This document shows positions 33,271 to 41,575 of a stretch of 64,000 nt of DNA, one piece after another. The position numbers were made by a program, and so were the translations under genes. Location of the stretch: positions 1 through 64,000 of the forward strand of contig NZ_JAIOJZ010000032.1 of NCBI RefSeq assembly GCF_020404845.1, in the 5' to 3' direction. Within the stretch, counting starts at the first letter, position 1. Every line of letters starts with the position of its first letter. This DNA comes from Streptomyces hyderabadensis (GTDB lineage: Bacteria > Actinomycetota > Actinomycetes > Streptomycetales > Streptomycetaceae). Under the pieces are notes generated by a model. The model was not told where the DNA came from. It saw only the letters and a list, made by a program, of their open reading frames with translations, and made no database searches.

Positions 33271-34964
33271 GGCCGTACGTCCTCCGTTCTCGTGCCCGCG
33301 TCCCGGTCCGGACGCGCTGCCTGGCGTCGCACCGCCTCGGCGAGCGTACGGTGTCCGGACTGCTCGGCGAGCACGACCCTCTCCTGGGGCAGCGCGCGTC
33401 CCCACCATTCACCGGCCGCGCCGTCGGCGGTGGCCCGCAGGTCGGTCAGCGCGGCGGCCAGGGACCGGCGGGCGGCCTCCAGGGCGCCGGGGGCGGGGGC
33501 GGGCTCGGTGAGGAGGCGCACGGCGTGCTCCCGGGCCCGGTCGGCCGCGGTCACCGCCTGTTCGACGCGGCTCCCGGCGCGCCGGTTGGTGACGACGACG
33601 GCGGCGAGGAAGCCGACCAGCGCCCCGACGAGGGTGTCCACGGCCCGTTCGGTCATCAGGTCGCCGGTGGCCTGGTAGCCGGCGAACTCGGTGACGAGCA
33701 GCGCCATCGGGGTGACGCAGACGCTGCCGAGCCAGTAGTTGCGGGTGATGAGGGCTTCGGCGCCGAAGTTGAGGGCCAGGCAGCACAGGACGAGCAGCGC
33801 CTGTCCGAGGTGCGCGAGCGGGGCTATGGCGGCGAAGAGCAGCACCCCGGCGAGGTTGCCGACCACGCGCTGCACGGCCCGGCTCCAGGTGAGGGTCAGG
33901 TTGGCCTGGTAGAGCGCGGCGGCGGTGACCAGGGCCCAGTAGGGGCGGCCGATGCCGAGGGCCAGGGAGGCGTATCCGGCCAGGGCGCAGCCGAGGGCGG
34001 TGCGGGCGGCGATCGGGGCCAGCGGGCCGAGCCGCTGCCGCAGGGGCGCGGGTCGGGCGGCGAGTTCGGCGTCCACGCCGAGGAGTTCGTCGGTGCCCCC
34101 GGGCGCGTCACCGGTGCGCGGGATCCGGCCGGCGCCGCGCAGGGCGCGGGCCCAGGAGCGCAGCCGCTCCGGGTCGGTGTCGGCGGGGGCGGCGAGCGCG
34201 ACCTCGGCACGGACCACGAGGCGTTCCAGGGCGTGCCGGGTGGCGGCGCGGGCGCCGGTGGCCGGCAGCGCCAGCAGCGTCTGCCAGGCGGCCTGGACGG
34301 CGGCGTACCCGGCGGCGCGGGCGGGGGCGTGGGTGTCGCCGTCCGCGCCGGTGCCGTGGGCGGCGGCGTACGCGGCGGCGGCGTTCAGGGCCTGGGCGGT
34401 GGCTCGGCGCTCCGGGCCGTGCGGGCGGACCGGTGCGGGCGCCATGCCGACGAGCCAGGCCCAGACGCCCGCGGCGGCGGCCAGCGCGAGGTGGCCGGGG
34501 ACCTGGCCGAGGGTCTGCGGCACGAAGAGGGCGGCGGAGCTGATGAAGGTCAGGACCACGTTGCCCGGCGGGCCGACCCGGGTGGCGTCGCACAGGGCCT
34601 TCTGCACGGCGGCCAGCAGCGCGCCGACGGTGACGAGGACGACGGCGTTGCCGGTGAGCGAGGCGGTGACCAGGGCGACGGCGAGGCCGCCGATCATGCC
34701 CAGCACCACCCACGCCAGGGTGCGGGCGCGGGCGGCGTAGGGGCGATTGTGGGCGTACAGCGCGCACAGGGACCCGGCCATCGTGTACATCGCCAGGTCG
34801 AGCCGGCCGACGGCCAGCAGGAGCAGGTTGGGAGGGGCGACGGCGGCGACCGAACTGAGGGCGGGCTTGAACCAGATCTCGGAGGGCCGGCGCAGGCGCA
34901 GCACGCCTGCCAGGGACAGACGGCGGGCCGGTGAGGTGCCGGAGGTGGGGGTCGCACTGCTCAT
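33267..34964 (-). CDS. FUSC-family membrane transporter
   Basis: 565 residues with two blocks of about five to six membrane helices separated and followed by soluble helical segments, the layout of fusaric-acid-resistance/aromatic acid exporters. The second block contains GIGRPYWALVTAAALYQANL and VVGNLAGVLLFAAI, typical of the FUSC family core. It likely exports aromatic or phenolic acids. The start ATG is seven bases after a good -10 box, so the mRNA is probably leaderless. It is cotranscribed with a MarR regulator, as common for pumps of this type. Confidence 0.88.
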   Translation of the reverse strand: MSSATPTSGTSPARRLSLAGVLRLRRPSEIWFKPALSSVAAVAPPNLLLLAVGRLDLAMYTMAGSLCALYAHNRPYAARARTLAWVVLGMIGGLAVALVTASLTGNAVVLVTVGALLAAVQKALCDATRVGPPGNVVLTFISSAALFVPQTLGQVPGHLALAAAAGVWAWLVGMAPAPVRPHGPERRATAQALNAAAAYAAAHGTGADGDTHAPARAAGYAAVQAAWQTLLALPATGARAATRHALERLVVRAEVALAAPADTDPERLRSWARALRGAGRIPRTGDAPGGTDELLGVDAELAARPAPLRQRLGPLAPIAARTALGCALAGYASLALGIGRPYWALVTAAALYQANLTLTWSRAVQRVVGNLAGVLLFAAIAPLAHLGQALLVLCCLALNFGAEALITRNYWLGSVCVTPMALLVTEFAGYQATGDLMTERAVDTLVGALVGFLAAVVVTNRRAGSRVEQAVTAADRAREHAVRLLTEPAPAPGALEAARRSLAAALTDLRATADGAAGEWWGRALPQERVVLAEQSGHRTLAEAVRRQAARPDRDAGTRTEDVRP

Positions 34965-34971
34965 GAGGGAT

Positions 34972-35001
34972 AGATTAACAAGTGTTTTACCTGTAAATCA
35001 A
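34972..35001 (-). promoter_or_regulatory. Promoter of the FUSC-MarR operon with palindromic operator
   Basis: On the minus strand -35 TTGATT (34996-35001) and -10 TAATCT (34972-34977) are 18 bases apart. The palindrome TTTACCTGTAAA (34986-34997; arms TTTAC and GTAAA) fills the spacer, ideal for repression by the MarR protein. Confidence 0.72.
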
Positions 35002-35163
35002 ATGTCGGACGGGCAGCCACTCCCGGCACCGACCAGGGGTGTTCCACCGCGGAGGGGGCGTGCGCTCCCCGGGTGCCCCCGCGTACACCCTTGCGCTCGC
35101 GTGCGCGCCGTACGGCCGGGGCAGTCCTTGACCGACCGTGGACCGCCGAACGGGGAGGTGCGT

Positions 35164-35736
35164 GTGCACGGACCGGCGTCGCCCGGATGGCTGCTGGTCG
35201 CGCTGTGCGCGGCGACCGGCGCCTACTGCCTGCTGCGGATGCGCAGCGGCGTCGAGGACCAGCGCCGCGCCGCGGGCGGCGAGGCCCTCATGGGGTTCGG
35301 CATGGCCGCCATGGCCGTACCCGCCGCGGTGTTCACCCCGCCGGCCTGGGTCTGGCCCGCCTACGCGGTGGTCTTCGGCGCCGCCGGACTGCGGGCGCTG
35401 TGGGCCGCCCGGTCGGCGCGCCACCACCTGCACCACCTGGTGGGAGCCGCGGCGATGGTCTACATGGCGGTGGTGATGGCCGGGTCCCCCGGCCACGCGC
35501 ACGGACACGGCACGTCCGGCACACCGGTGCTGACCGGGGTGCTGCTGCTCTACTTCGCGGGATACGTGCTGCTGACGGGCGTACGGCTGATACCCGTCGG
35601 GGCGGTGGCCGGGGGCGGTCCGGGGACGGCACCCGGGGCCGGCACGGGGGCCGGATGGGGTGACCGGCCGGAGCTGGCGCGGGCCTGCCGGCTCTCCATG
35701 GCGATCGGAATGCTGGCCATGCTGCTGCCCCTGTGA
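35164..35736 (+). CDS. DUF5134 membrane protein
   Basis: 190 residues with five to six hydrophobic segments, matching DUF5134. A histidine-rich patch, ARSARHHLHHLVGAAAMVYM, and a second, GSPGHAHGHGTSG, lie at helix boundaries and could bind a metal such as copper or zinc. The GTG at 35164 has GGGGAGG five bases upstream. The next gene on the strand, 145 bases on, encodes an M56 peptidase; the two may act in one membrane-sensing unit, but this is an inference. Confidence 0.8.
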   Translation: MHGPASPGWLLVALCAATGAYCLLRMRSGVEDQRRAAGGEALMGFGMAAMAVPAAVFTPPAWVWPAYAVVFGAAGLRALWAARSARHHLHHLVGAAAMVYMAVVMAGSPGHAHGHGTSGTPVLTGVLLLYFAGYVLLTGVRLIPVGAVAGGGPGTAPGAGTGAGWGDRPELARACRLSMAIGMLAMLLPL

Positions 35737-35806
35737 GACACCCGGCCGGGGCGCGGTCCGCCCCGGGAGCCGGGCCGTCCGGGGCCCGCCCTGCCCGGTG
35801 TACGCC

Positions 35807-35839
35807 GGGCGCAATCGTTGTCTGCGTCACTTTGCGCCC
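35807..35839 (+). promoter_or_regulatory. Inverted repeat upstream of the M56 peptidase
   Basis: GGGCGCAA (35807-35814) and TTGCGCCC (35832-35839) are exact complements separated by 17 bases, 43 bases before the peptidase ATG and just upstream of a -10-like TAGGCT (35870-35875). Could be a regulator site. Confidence 0.4.
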
Positions 35840-35881
35840 GGGTCCGTGCTGCCGGCGGCACGGCGCTCATAGGCTGCCCCC

Positions 35882-36817
35882 ATGATTCTCCCCGCGGCAC
35901 TGCTGCTGCTCGGCGCCCTGACCGCCGTGCTCGCCCCCAGGCTGCTCGCCCGGGCCGACTGGCCGGATCGCGAACCGGTGGTCGCCCTGTGGGTCTGGCA
36001 GTGCGTGGTGGCGGCGGTGATCGTGTGCTGCGCGCTGTCGATGACGCTGAGCGCGGCGGCGGCCTGGCACGCGGTGGGCGGGCCCGTCTTCGCGACCGCT
36101 CCCGGCCCGGTGGTCGAGGCCTACGCCCTGGGCACCTCCGGCCTCTGGGCGGCCACCACCGCCCTCACGCTGGCCTGCGGTGGACTGTGGAGCGCCGTGA
36201 TGCTGGCCCGGGAGGTGGTACGGGCCCGCTCCCGGCGCCGGCTGCGCCGGGCGGAGCTGCGGCACCGCGCTCCGCTGCTGCCCGGCGAGGAGCCCGGCGC
36301 GGGACCGCTGGTCGTCCTGGAGGGCGAGCGGCCGGACGCCTGGTGGCTGCCCGGCACGCCCCCTCAACTGGTGGTCACCACCGCGGCGCTGCGCCGCCTC
36401 AAGGGCCGGCAGCTGGACGCGGTGCTCGCCCACGAGAAGGGGCACGCGCAGGCGCGGCACGACTGGCTGCTGCACTGCTCCGCCGCGCTGGCGGAGGGTT
36501 TTCCGCAGGTCCCGGTGTTCGCCGCGTTCCGCGACGAGATGCACCGCCTGGTCGAACTCGCCGCCGACGACGTGGCCTCACGCCGCTTCGGCCGCCTGAC
36601 GACCGCCCTGGCCCTGGTCGAACTGAACGAGGACCGCGGGGTCTTCGGTCCCTGCCCGGCCGCCCGGGCCGACGTCCCGCAGCGGGTGCACCGGCTGCTC
36701 ACCCCGCCGAACCGGCTGCCGGCGGCCCGCAGGCTGCGGCTGACGGCCGCGGCCGCGCTGGTACCGGCCGTCCCGGTCCTGGTGGCGTTCGCGCCGGGGC
36801 TGCGGGCCTTGGGCTAG
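35882..36817 (+). CDS. M56-family membrane metallopeptidase
   Basis: 311 residues related to BlaR1/MecR1 peptidase domains. Three N-terminal membrane helices precede the zinc motif LDAVLAHEKGHAQARHDWLL (HEKGH, about residue 185), followed by a Glu-containing ELAADDVA, and a final membrane helix. No sensor penicillin-binding domain is attached. M56 proteins usually cleave a BlaI-type repressor, but no BlaI gene is adjacent here; DUF5134 is the upstream neighbour. The ATG is six bases from TAGGCT, suggesting a leaderless mRNA. Confidence 0.9.
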   Translation: MILPAALLLLGALTAVLAPRLLARADWPDREPVVALWVWQCVVAAVIVCCALSMTLSAAAAWHAVGGPVFATAPGPVVEAYALGTSGLWAATTALTLACGGLWSAVMLAREVVRARSRRRLRRAELRHRAPLLPGEEPGAGPLVVLEGERPDAWWLPGTPPQLVVTTAALRRLKGRQLDAVLAHEKGHAQARHDWLLHCSAALAEGFPQVPVFAAFRDEMHRLVELAADDVASRRFGRLTTALALVELNEDRGVFGPCPAARADVPQRVHRLLTPPNRLPAARRLRLTAAAALVPAVPVLVAFAPGLRALG

Positions 36818-36874
36818 GGCCCGTCCCGGCCGCGGCAGTGGCCCCGGAGGCATCGGTTCGGCGAGGATCGCGGC

Positions 36875-37546
36875 ATGCAGACGCCGCCGGTCGACTCCCC
36901 GCCCGCCCCTCCGCAGCCACGCACCGCCCTCCGCGTCACCTGGGTACTGACCGTGTGCTCCGTGCTCCTGCTCACCCTGGTGGCCGTCGAATGGGGCCCG
37001 TTGGTGCGGCTGGACGAGGACATCGCCGCCACGACCCATCGCTGGGCGGTCGAGGAGGGCGGCGTCACGCGGGCCATGCGGATCCTCACCGACTGGGTGT
37101 GGGACACCTGGACGATGCGCCTGCTGTGCGCGGTGGTGGTGCTGTGGCTGTGGTGGCGCCGGGCGGACCGGTGGACGGCCGTATGGCTGGGGGTGACCTG
37201 TCTGCTGGGCAGTCTCCTCCAACAGGCCCTCAAGGCCGCGGTGGACCGCCCCCGCCCGGTGTGGCCCGATCCCGTGGACTCCGCGCACTACGCGGCCTTC
37301 CCCTCGGGTCACGCCATGACCGCGACGTTCGTGTGCGGCCTGCTGGTGTGGCTGCTCCACCACTACGACGCCGGCCGCACCTTGCGCCGTGCGGGCCTCG
37401 CCGTCGCCGCGGTCTCCGTGGCCGGGGTGGGCGTCACCAGGGTGTGGCTCGGCGTCCACTGGGCCACCGACGTCCTCGGCGGCTGGCTGCTGGGCGCCCT
37501 GGTCGTGGCGCTCGCCGTGCTGGTGCACCGGCGCCGGCATCCGTGA
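36875..37546 (+). CDS. PAP2-family membrane phosphatase
   Basis: 223 residues, about six membrane segments. The three PAP2 phosphatase motifs are complete: KAAVDRPRP, FPSGHAMTA and TRVWLGVHWATDVLGG. It likely dephosphorylates phosphatidate or undecaprenyl pyrophosphate outside the membrane. The first 20 residues are proline-rich and cytoplasmic. It follows the M56 peptidase by 57 bases; a functional tie to cell-envelope stress is possible. Confidence 0.92.
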   Translation: MQTPPVDSPPAPPQPRTALRVTWVLTVCSVLLLTLVAVEWGPLVRLDEDIAATTHRWAVEEGGVTRAMRILTDWVWDTWTMRLLCAVVVLWLWWRRADRWTAVWLGVTCLLGSLLQQALKAAVDRPRPVWPDPVDSAHYAAFPSGHAMTATFVCGLLVWLLHHYDAGRTLRRAGLAVAAVSVAGVGVTRVWLGVHWATDVLGGWLLGALVVALAVLVHRRRHP

Positions 37547-37626
37547 GCGCGAGGGCCGTCCGCCGGGCCGGCTCTTGCGGGCACCGCGCCACCCGCTCCC
37601 TGCCGTCGCCCCCTAGGATCCGGACC

Positions 37627-38316
37627 ATGACCGCCGTTCTGTTCGACTTCTCCGGAACCCTGTTCCGGATCGAATCCACCGAAGCGTGGCTGCGCGCGGC
37701 GCTCGACGGTGCCGGACTGGAGCTTGCCGCACCGGAGTTGGCCCGGACGGCCGAGGCCCTCCAGCGAGCGGGAGCGCTGCCCGGCGGCGCACCACCGCTG
37801 CGGGTGCCGGGTGACCTCGCCGAGGTGTGGGAGGTCCGCGACGACAGCTCCGAGCTGCACCGGGCCGCGTACACCGGACTCTCCCGGCAGGTGCCGCTGC
37901 CGGACCCGGGCCTGCACGACGTGCTCTACGAGCGGCACATGTCGCCGGACGCGTGGCGCCCCTACGCCGACGCCGCCGAGGTGCTGAGCGCGCTGCGCGG
38001 GCGCGGCATCGCCGTGGGTGTGGTCAGCAACATCGGCTGGGACCTGCGTCCGGTGTTCCGCGCACACGGCCTCGACCGGTACGTGGACACGTACGTCCTG
38101 TCGTTCGAGCACGGCATCCGCAAGCCCGATCCCCGGCTGTTCGGCGTCGCCTGCGCGGCGCTGGGCGTGGAGCCGGAGCGGACGCTGATGGTCGGCGACG
38201 ACCGGAGGGCGGACGGCGGCGCGGCGGCGCTGGGATGCGCAGTGCACTTCGTCGACCACCTGCCGGTGGCGGAGCGCCCGGCGGGACTGCGACCGGTGCT
38301 GGACCTCGTCCCGTAG
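37627..38316 (+). CDS. HAD-family hydrolase
   Basis: 229 residues with a HAD Rossmann fold and cap. Motif I is VLFDFSGTLF with nucleophile Asp7, but the second Asp of the usual DxD is Ser9. Motif II is VVSNIGW, the Lys is in IRKPDPRLF, and motif IV is MVGDDRRADGGAA. Loss of the second Asp weakens phosphatase acid/base chemistry, so the enzyme may be a haloacid-type hydrolase or a slow phosphatase. A TAGGAT -10 box (37614-37619) ends seven bases before the ATG: probably leaderless. Confidence 0.88.
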   Translation: MTAVLFDFSGTLFRIESTEAWLRAALDGAGLELAAPELARTAEALQRAGALPGGAPPLRVPGDLAEVWEVRDDSSELHRAAYTGLSRQVPLPDPGLHDVLYERHMSPDAWRPYADAAEVLSALRGRGIAVGVVSNIGWDLRPVFRAHGLDRYVDTYVLSFEHGIRKPDPRLFGVACAALGVEPERTLMVGDDRRADGGAAALGCAVHFVDHLPVAERPAGLRPVLDLVP

Positions 38317-38422
38317 CCCGAGGCAACCAGTGGGCGGTGCCGTCCGCCTCGGACGATCCCCCGTGTCGCCCGAGGCAGACGGTAGCCGGAACGGCCGGTG
38401 AAGGCCCTCCGCCTGCGCCGAG

Positions 38423-38446
38423 TATAGTTGGCTGGCAGCCAGTCAA
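38423..38446 (+). promoter_or_regulatory. Promoter and operator of the TetR gene
   Basis: A strong -10 TATAGT (38423-38428) runs directly into TTGGCTGGCAGCCAGTCAA (38428-38446), a 19-base palindrome with one mismatch per arm centred on A. The location, at the transcription start, suggests self-repression by the TetR protein that follows. The -35 is weak (TGAAGG). Confidence 0.72.
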
Positions 38447-38460
38447 CGCAGGAGTACAGC

Positions 38461-39177
38461 ATGTCCCCGCGCAGCGCCTCGGTCAATGAAGAATTGCGGC
38501 GGCGCTCGAAGGAGCGTCTTCTGCAGGCCGCCGTGGAGCTGGTGGGCGAGCGCGGGTACGAGGCGACCACGCTGGGCGACATCGCGGACCGTGCGGGTTC
38601 GGCGCGGGGGCTGGTCTCGTACTACTTCCCCGGCAAGCGCCAGCTGGTGCAGTCCGCCGTGCACCGGTTGATGCACCGCACCCTGGAGGAGGCCCTGGAG
38701 CGCGAGCCGCGCACCGGCGAGGGGCGCGAGCGGCTGGCCCGGGCCATCGACGCGATCCTGGGGCTCGCCCGGGACCGGCCGGTGCTCATGCGCCAGCACA
38801 TGGCGGGCCTGCTCCAGGCGGAGGTGGGCTTCGTGCCGTGTCCGGAGCAGCGGCGGCTGGCGGAGCTGCTGCGGGACACCGTGGCCCGGCACGGCTCGCA
38901 GGACGTCGACCGGGACTACCCGATGCTGCGCGCCCAGCTCATGGGCGCCGTCTTCGCGGCGCTCGTGCCCGGGGTGCCGATGCCGGTGCCGGAGCTGCGC
39001 GCCGAGTTGTTCGAGCGCTACCGGCTGGACTGGAAGCTGGGTGTCCCGCCGGACGCCGAGGCGCCCGGCGGGACGGGGTGCGACCCGGACCTGTCCCGGT
39101 TCTTCGCGACCGGTGTGCTGGACCGGCCGACCCGGTCGGAGCAGGACCGGACGGACCCGACCGCTCAGTCGAAGTAG
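38461..39177 (+). CDS. TetR-family transcriptional regulator
   Basis: 238 residues. DNA-binding domain at residues 10-60 with LLQAAVELVGERGYEATTLG, DIADRAGSARGLVSYYFPGK and a recognition helix SARGLVSYYF. The C-terminal domain has no clear ligand class. AGGAG lies six bases before the ATG. An operator-like palindrome overlaps its promoter. Its stop overlaps by 13 bases the 3-prime end of the opposing LVIVD gene. Other targets are not evident. Confidence 0.9.
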   Translation: MSPRSASVNEELRRRSKERLLQAAVELVGERGYEATTLGDIADRAGSARGLVSYYFPGKRQLVQSAVHRLMHRTLEEALEREPRTGEGRERLARAIDAILGLARDRPVLMRQHMAGLLQAEVGFVPCPEQRRLAELLRDTVARHGSQDVDRDYPMLRAQLMGAVFAALVPGVPMPVPELRAELFERYRLDWKLGVPPDAEAPGGTGCDPDLSRFFATGVLDRPTRSEQDRTDPTAQSK

Positions 39178-40667
39178 TCCGGCTGCGTCTGCGTGTTGAG
39201 CTCCCGCAGGTGGACCCGCTTGGCCGGGTCGGTGCGCCGGTCGCTGAGCTTGAGGACGTCGAAGCCCTTGGCGATGTCGTTCGAGTAGATGTAGCCGTTG
39301 TAGTAGTACGCCGACCAGGACCCGCCGGTGTTCAGGGTGTCGGTGCTCAGCGGACCCCGCTCGAAGTAGGCGATCTCCCTGGGCCGCGAGGAGTCGGTGA
39401 ACTCCCAGACGGAGACGCCGCCCTGGTACCAGGCCTGGACCATGATGTCCTTGCCCTTGACCGGGATCAGCGAACCGTTGTGGGCCACGCAGTTCTCGGT
39501 GTCCGCCTGGTGGCGCGGGATCTTGAAGTAGCTGCGGAAGACCAGCTTGCGGTGGTCCCCCCGGCCGGTGATGTCGTAGATGCCGTCGGCGCCGCGGTTC
39601 GGGCCGATCTCCGCGTTGCAGGTCGCGGCGCCGCCGCCGCCCAGCTCGTCGGTGAACACGACCTTGTTCGCCTTCTGGTTGAAGGTCGCCGAGTGCCAGA
39701 ACGCGAAGTTCACGTTGTCCTGGACGCGGTCGATGACCTTCGGGCGCTCGGGGTCCTTGATGGAGAACAGGATGCCGTCGCCCATACAGGCGCCGGCCGC
39801 CAGGTCCTCGGAGGGCAGCACGGTGATGTCGTGGCAGCCGGTGGTCTTGGAGACGCCCGGGTTGGTGGGCCCGCCCGGGTTGCCGCCGCCGTCGGGACCC
39901 TCACCGGGGAACAGCACCGGGAAGCCCACGAGGGCCGCCCGCTCGGGTGCCTGGCGCGGCACCTTGATCACGGATATCCCGTCGTGCGGCGGCTGGCAGT
40001 CGGGGTAGGCGGCGTTCGGGGAGTAGGAGGAGACGTAGATGTAGACGTTCTTCCGCTCGGGCACCAGCGTGTGGGTGTGCGAGCCGCAGGCGGTCTCGAC
40101 GGCGGCGACGTACTTCGGGTTCCGCTTGTCGCTGATGTCGAAGACCTTCATGCCCTCCCAGGAGGACTTCTCGGTCGCGGGCTGCGTGGTGCTGTTGCAA
40201 CTGCTGTCGCTGCGCGAGGAGTCGGTCGACAGGAACAGCAGGTCCCCGGAGACGGAGATGTCGTTCTGCGAGCCGGGGCACAGCACCTGGGCGACGGTCT
40301 TCGGCTTCTTCGGGTTGCTGATGTCGAAGATGCGGAAGCCGTCGTAGTTTCCGGCGAAGGCGTACCGGCCCTGGAAGGCCAGGTCCGAGTTGGTGCCGGG
40401 CAGCGCGTCCTTGGGGATGTTGGTCAGGTGCTGGATGTTGTCCGAGTGGACGATCTCGTCCTGGCCGGGTATCTCGCCGCTCTCGACGGCGTCGCGCACC
40501 TCGGCGCGCGCACTCTTGGAGACCTCCTTCGACGTGGCCGGACCGTCCCCGGGGTCGGGGGTTGCCACGGCGGGGCCGGCGGTCAGCAGGGCGCACAGGA
40601 GTCCGGCGGCGACAGCCGCGACTCCCAGGCGTCTGCGCCGCGTTCGCGGGTCGTTCAACAGGGTCAC
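39165..40667 (-). CDS. Secreted LVIVD beta-propeller repeat protein
   Basis: 500 residues. An arginine-rich N-region (RTRRRRLG) and hydrophobic core lead to a probable cleavage after AVA near residue 36, suggesting export. The body has several LVIVD-type propeller repeats, seen as FAGNYDGFRIFDISNPKKPK, GMKVFDISDKRNPKYVAAV and SVWEFTDSSRPREIAYFERG, and carries many cysteines and histidines (GSHTHTLVPE, GCHDITVLPSE, CVAHNGS). The GTG has GGGAGGA five bases upstream. It is divergent from a DUF305 lipoprotein, a recurrent neighbour type, so both may work on the cell surface, perhaps with metals. Function unknown. Confidence 0.86.
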   Translation of the reverse strand: MTLLNDPRTRRRRLGVAAVAAGLLCALLTAGPAVATPDPGDGPATSKEVSKSARAEVRDAVESGEIPGQDEIVHSDNIQHLTNIPKDALPGTNSDLAFQGRYAFAGNYDGFRIFDISNPKKPKTVAQVLCPGSQNDISVSGDLLFLSTDSSRSDSSCNSTTQPATEKSSWEGMKVFDISDKRNPKYVAAVETACGSHTHTLVPERKNVYIYVSSYSPNAAYPDCQPPHDGISVIKVPRQAPERAALVGFPVLFPGEGPDGGGNPGGPTNPGVSKTTGCHDITVLPSEDLAAGACMGDGILFSIKDPERPKVIDRVQDNVNFAFWHSATFNQKANKVVFTDELGGGGAATCNAEIGPNRGADGIYDITGRGDHRKLVFRSYFKIPRHQADTENCVAHNGSLIPVKGKDIMVQAWYQGGVSVWEFTDSSRPREIAYFERGPLSTDTLNTGGSWSAYYYNGYIYSNDIAKGFDVLKLSDRRTDPAKRVHLRELNTQTQPDYFD

Positions 40668-40873
40668 TGTTTCCTCCCAACGTCCGTTCCCGTCGGAACG
40701 GTTCACGCATCCCGCAGTATCGTCTTCGCCATGCACATACCAACAGGGGGCAACAAACACGCAATGAAGTTTTTTGATCAGTGACGCGCGGAAGCGTGCT
40801 AGGACGGTCATCGCACCCACGAAGTGCTCCGCGTCCCTCCCGGGAGGGACGACCCCAGCCACAGGAGGTCGTT

Positions 40874-41530
40874 GTGTCCTTTCGCCCCGCGATGTCCGGC
40901 GCGTCCCTCGTCACGGCCGCGCTGACCGCACTGGCCGTGCTCGGGCTGGGGGCCTGCGACTCGGGACCGGACACCGGTTCGGCGGCCGCCGCCGGGCCCT
41001 CGGTGATCGCGCCGGGCAAGCCGGGCGAGGGCAACCGCACCCTGTCCGCCGAGGACGCCGAGGAACAGCGCGCGGACGACGACTCCCCCAATTCGGCGGA
41101 CGTCTCCTACGCGCGGATGATGATCCAGCACCACGCCCAGGCGCTGGAGATGACCGAACTGGCGCCGGACCAGGCGGAGTCCGGCCAGGTCAAGAAGCTG
41201 GCGGAACGCATCTCGGCCGCGCAGGGCCCGGAGATCAAGGCGATGGAGGGCTGGCTCGAGACCCACGGCGAGAAGGCGGCCGGCGGCGGGCACGAGCACG
41301 CCGCGATGCCGGGCATGGCGTCCGAGGCGCAGCTGAAGAAGCTGCGCGCGGCCGAGGGCAAGGCCTTCGACCAGCTCTTCCTCACCCTGATGATCACTCA
41401 CCACGAGGGCGCGATCAGCATGGCCACGGACGTGAAGTCCGAGGGCAACAACGTGCAGATCGAGGAGATGGCCGACGACGTGGTCGCCCAGCAGACGAGC
41501 GAGATCTCCCGTATGCGCGCGATGCTGTGA
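40874..41530 (+). CDS. DUF305 lipoprotein
   Basis: 218 residues. A signal peptide ends in the lipobox LGAC with Cys28, so it is an anchored surface lipoprotein. Two DUF305 histidine motifs are visible, YARMMIQHHAQALEMTEL and FLTLMITHHEGAISMATD, forming a four-helix, ferritin-like fold. Between them lies GGGHEHAAMPGMASE, rich in His and Met. Such features fit copper or other metal binding, as reported for some DUF305 proteins. The GTG has AGGAGG five bases upstream. Divergent LVIVD gene likely shares its control region. Confidence 0.9.
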   Translation: MSFRPAMSGASLVTAALTALAVLGLGACDSGPDTGSAAAAGPSVIAPGKPGEGNRTLSAEDAEEQRADDDSPNSADVSYARMMIQHHAQALEMTELAPDQAESGQVKKLAERISAAQGPEIKAMEGWLETHGEKAAGGGHEHAAMPGMASEAQLKKLRAAEGKAFDQLFLTLMITHHEGAISMATDVKSEGNNVQIEEMADDVVAQQTSEISRMRAML

Positions 41531-41575
41531 CGACGGGCCGGCCCGGCGCCGGGGCAGGCCCTCGGCCGTCGCCTC

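Noticed and set aside
33261..34934. 557-codon plus-strand frame opposite the FUSC gene
   Set aside because: Gly/Gln/Ala-rich shadow with no domain; the minus strand encodes a clear membrane transporter with a promoter and a coupled MarR gene.
35818..37626. Very long plus-strand frame running through the M56 and PAP2 genes into the HAD gene
   Set aside because: It is out of frame with M56 and PAP2, which have intact motifs; only the portion from 37627 is a real gene.
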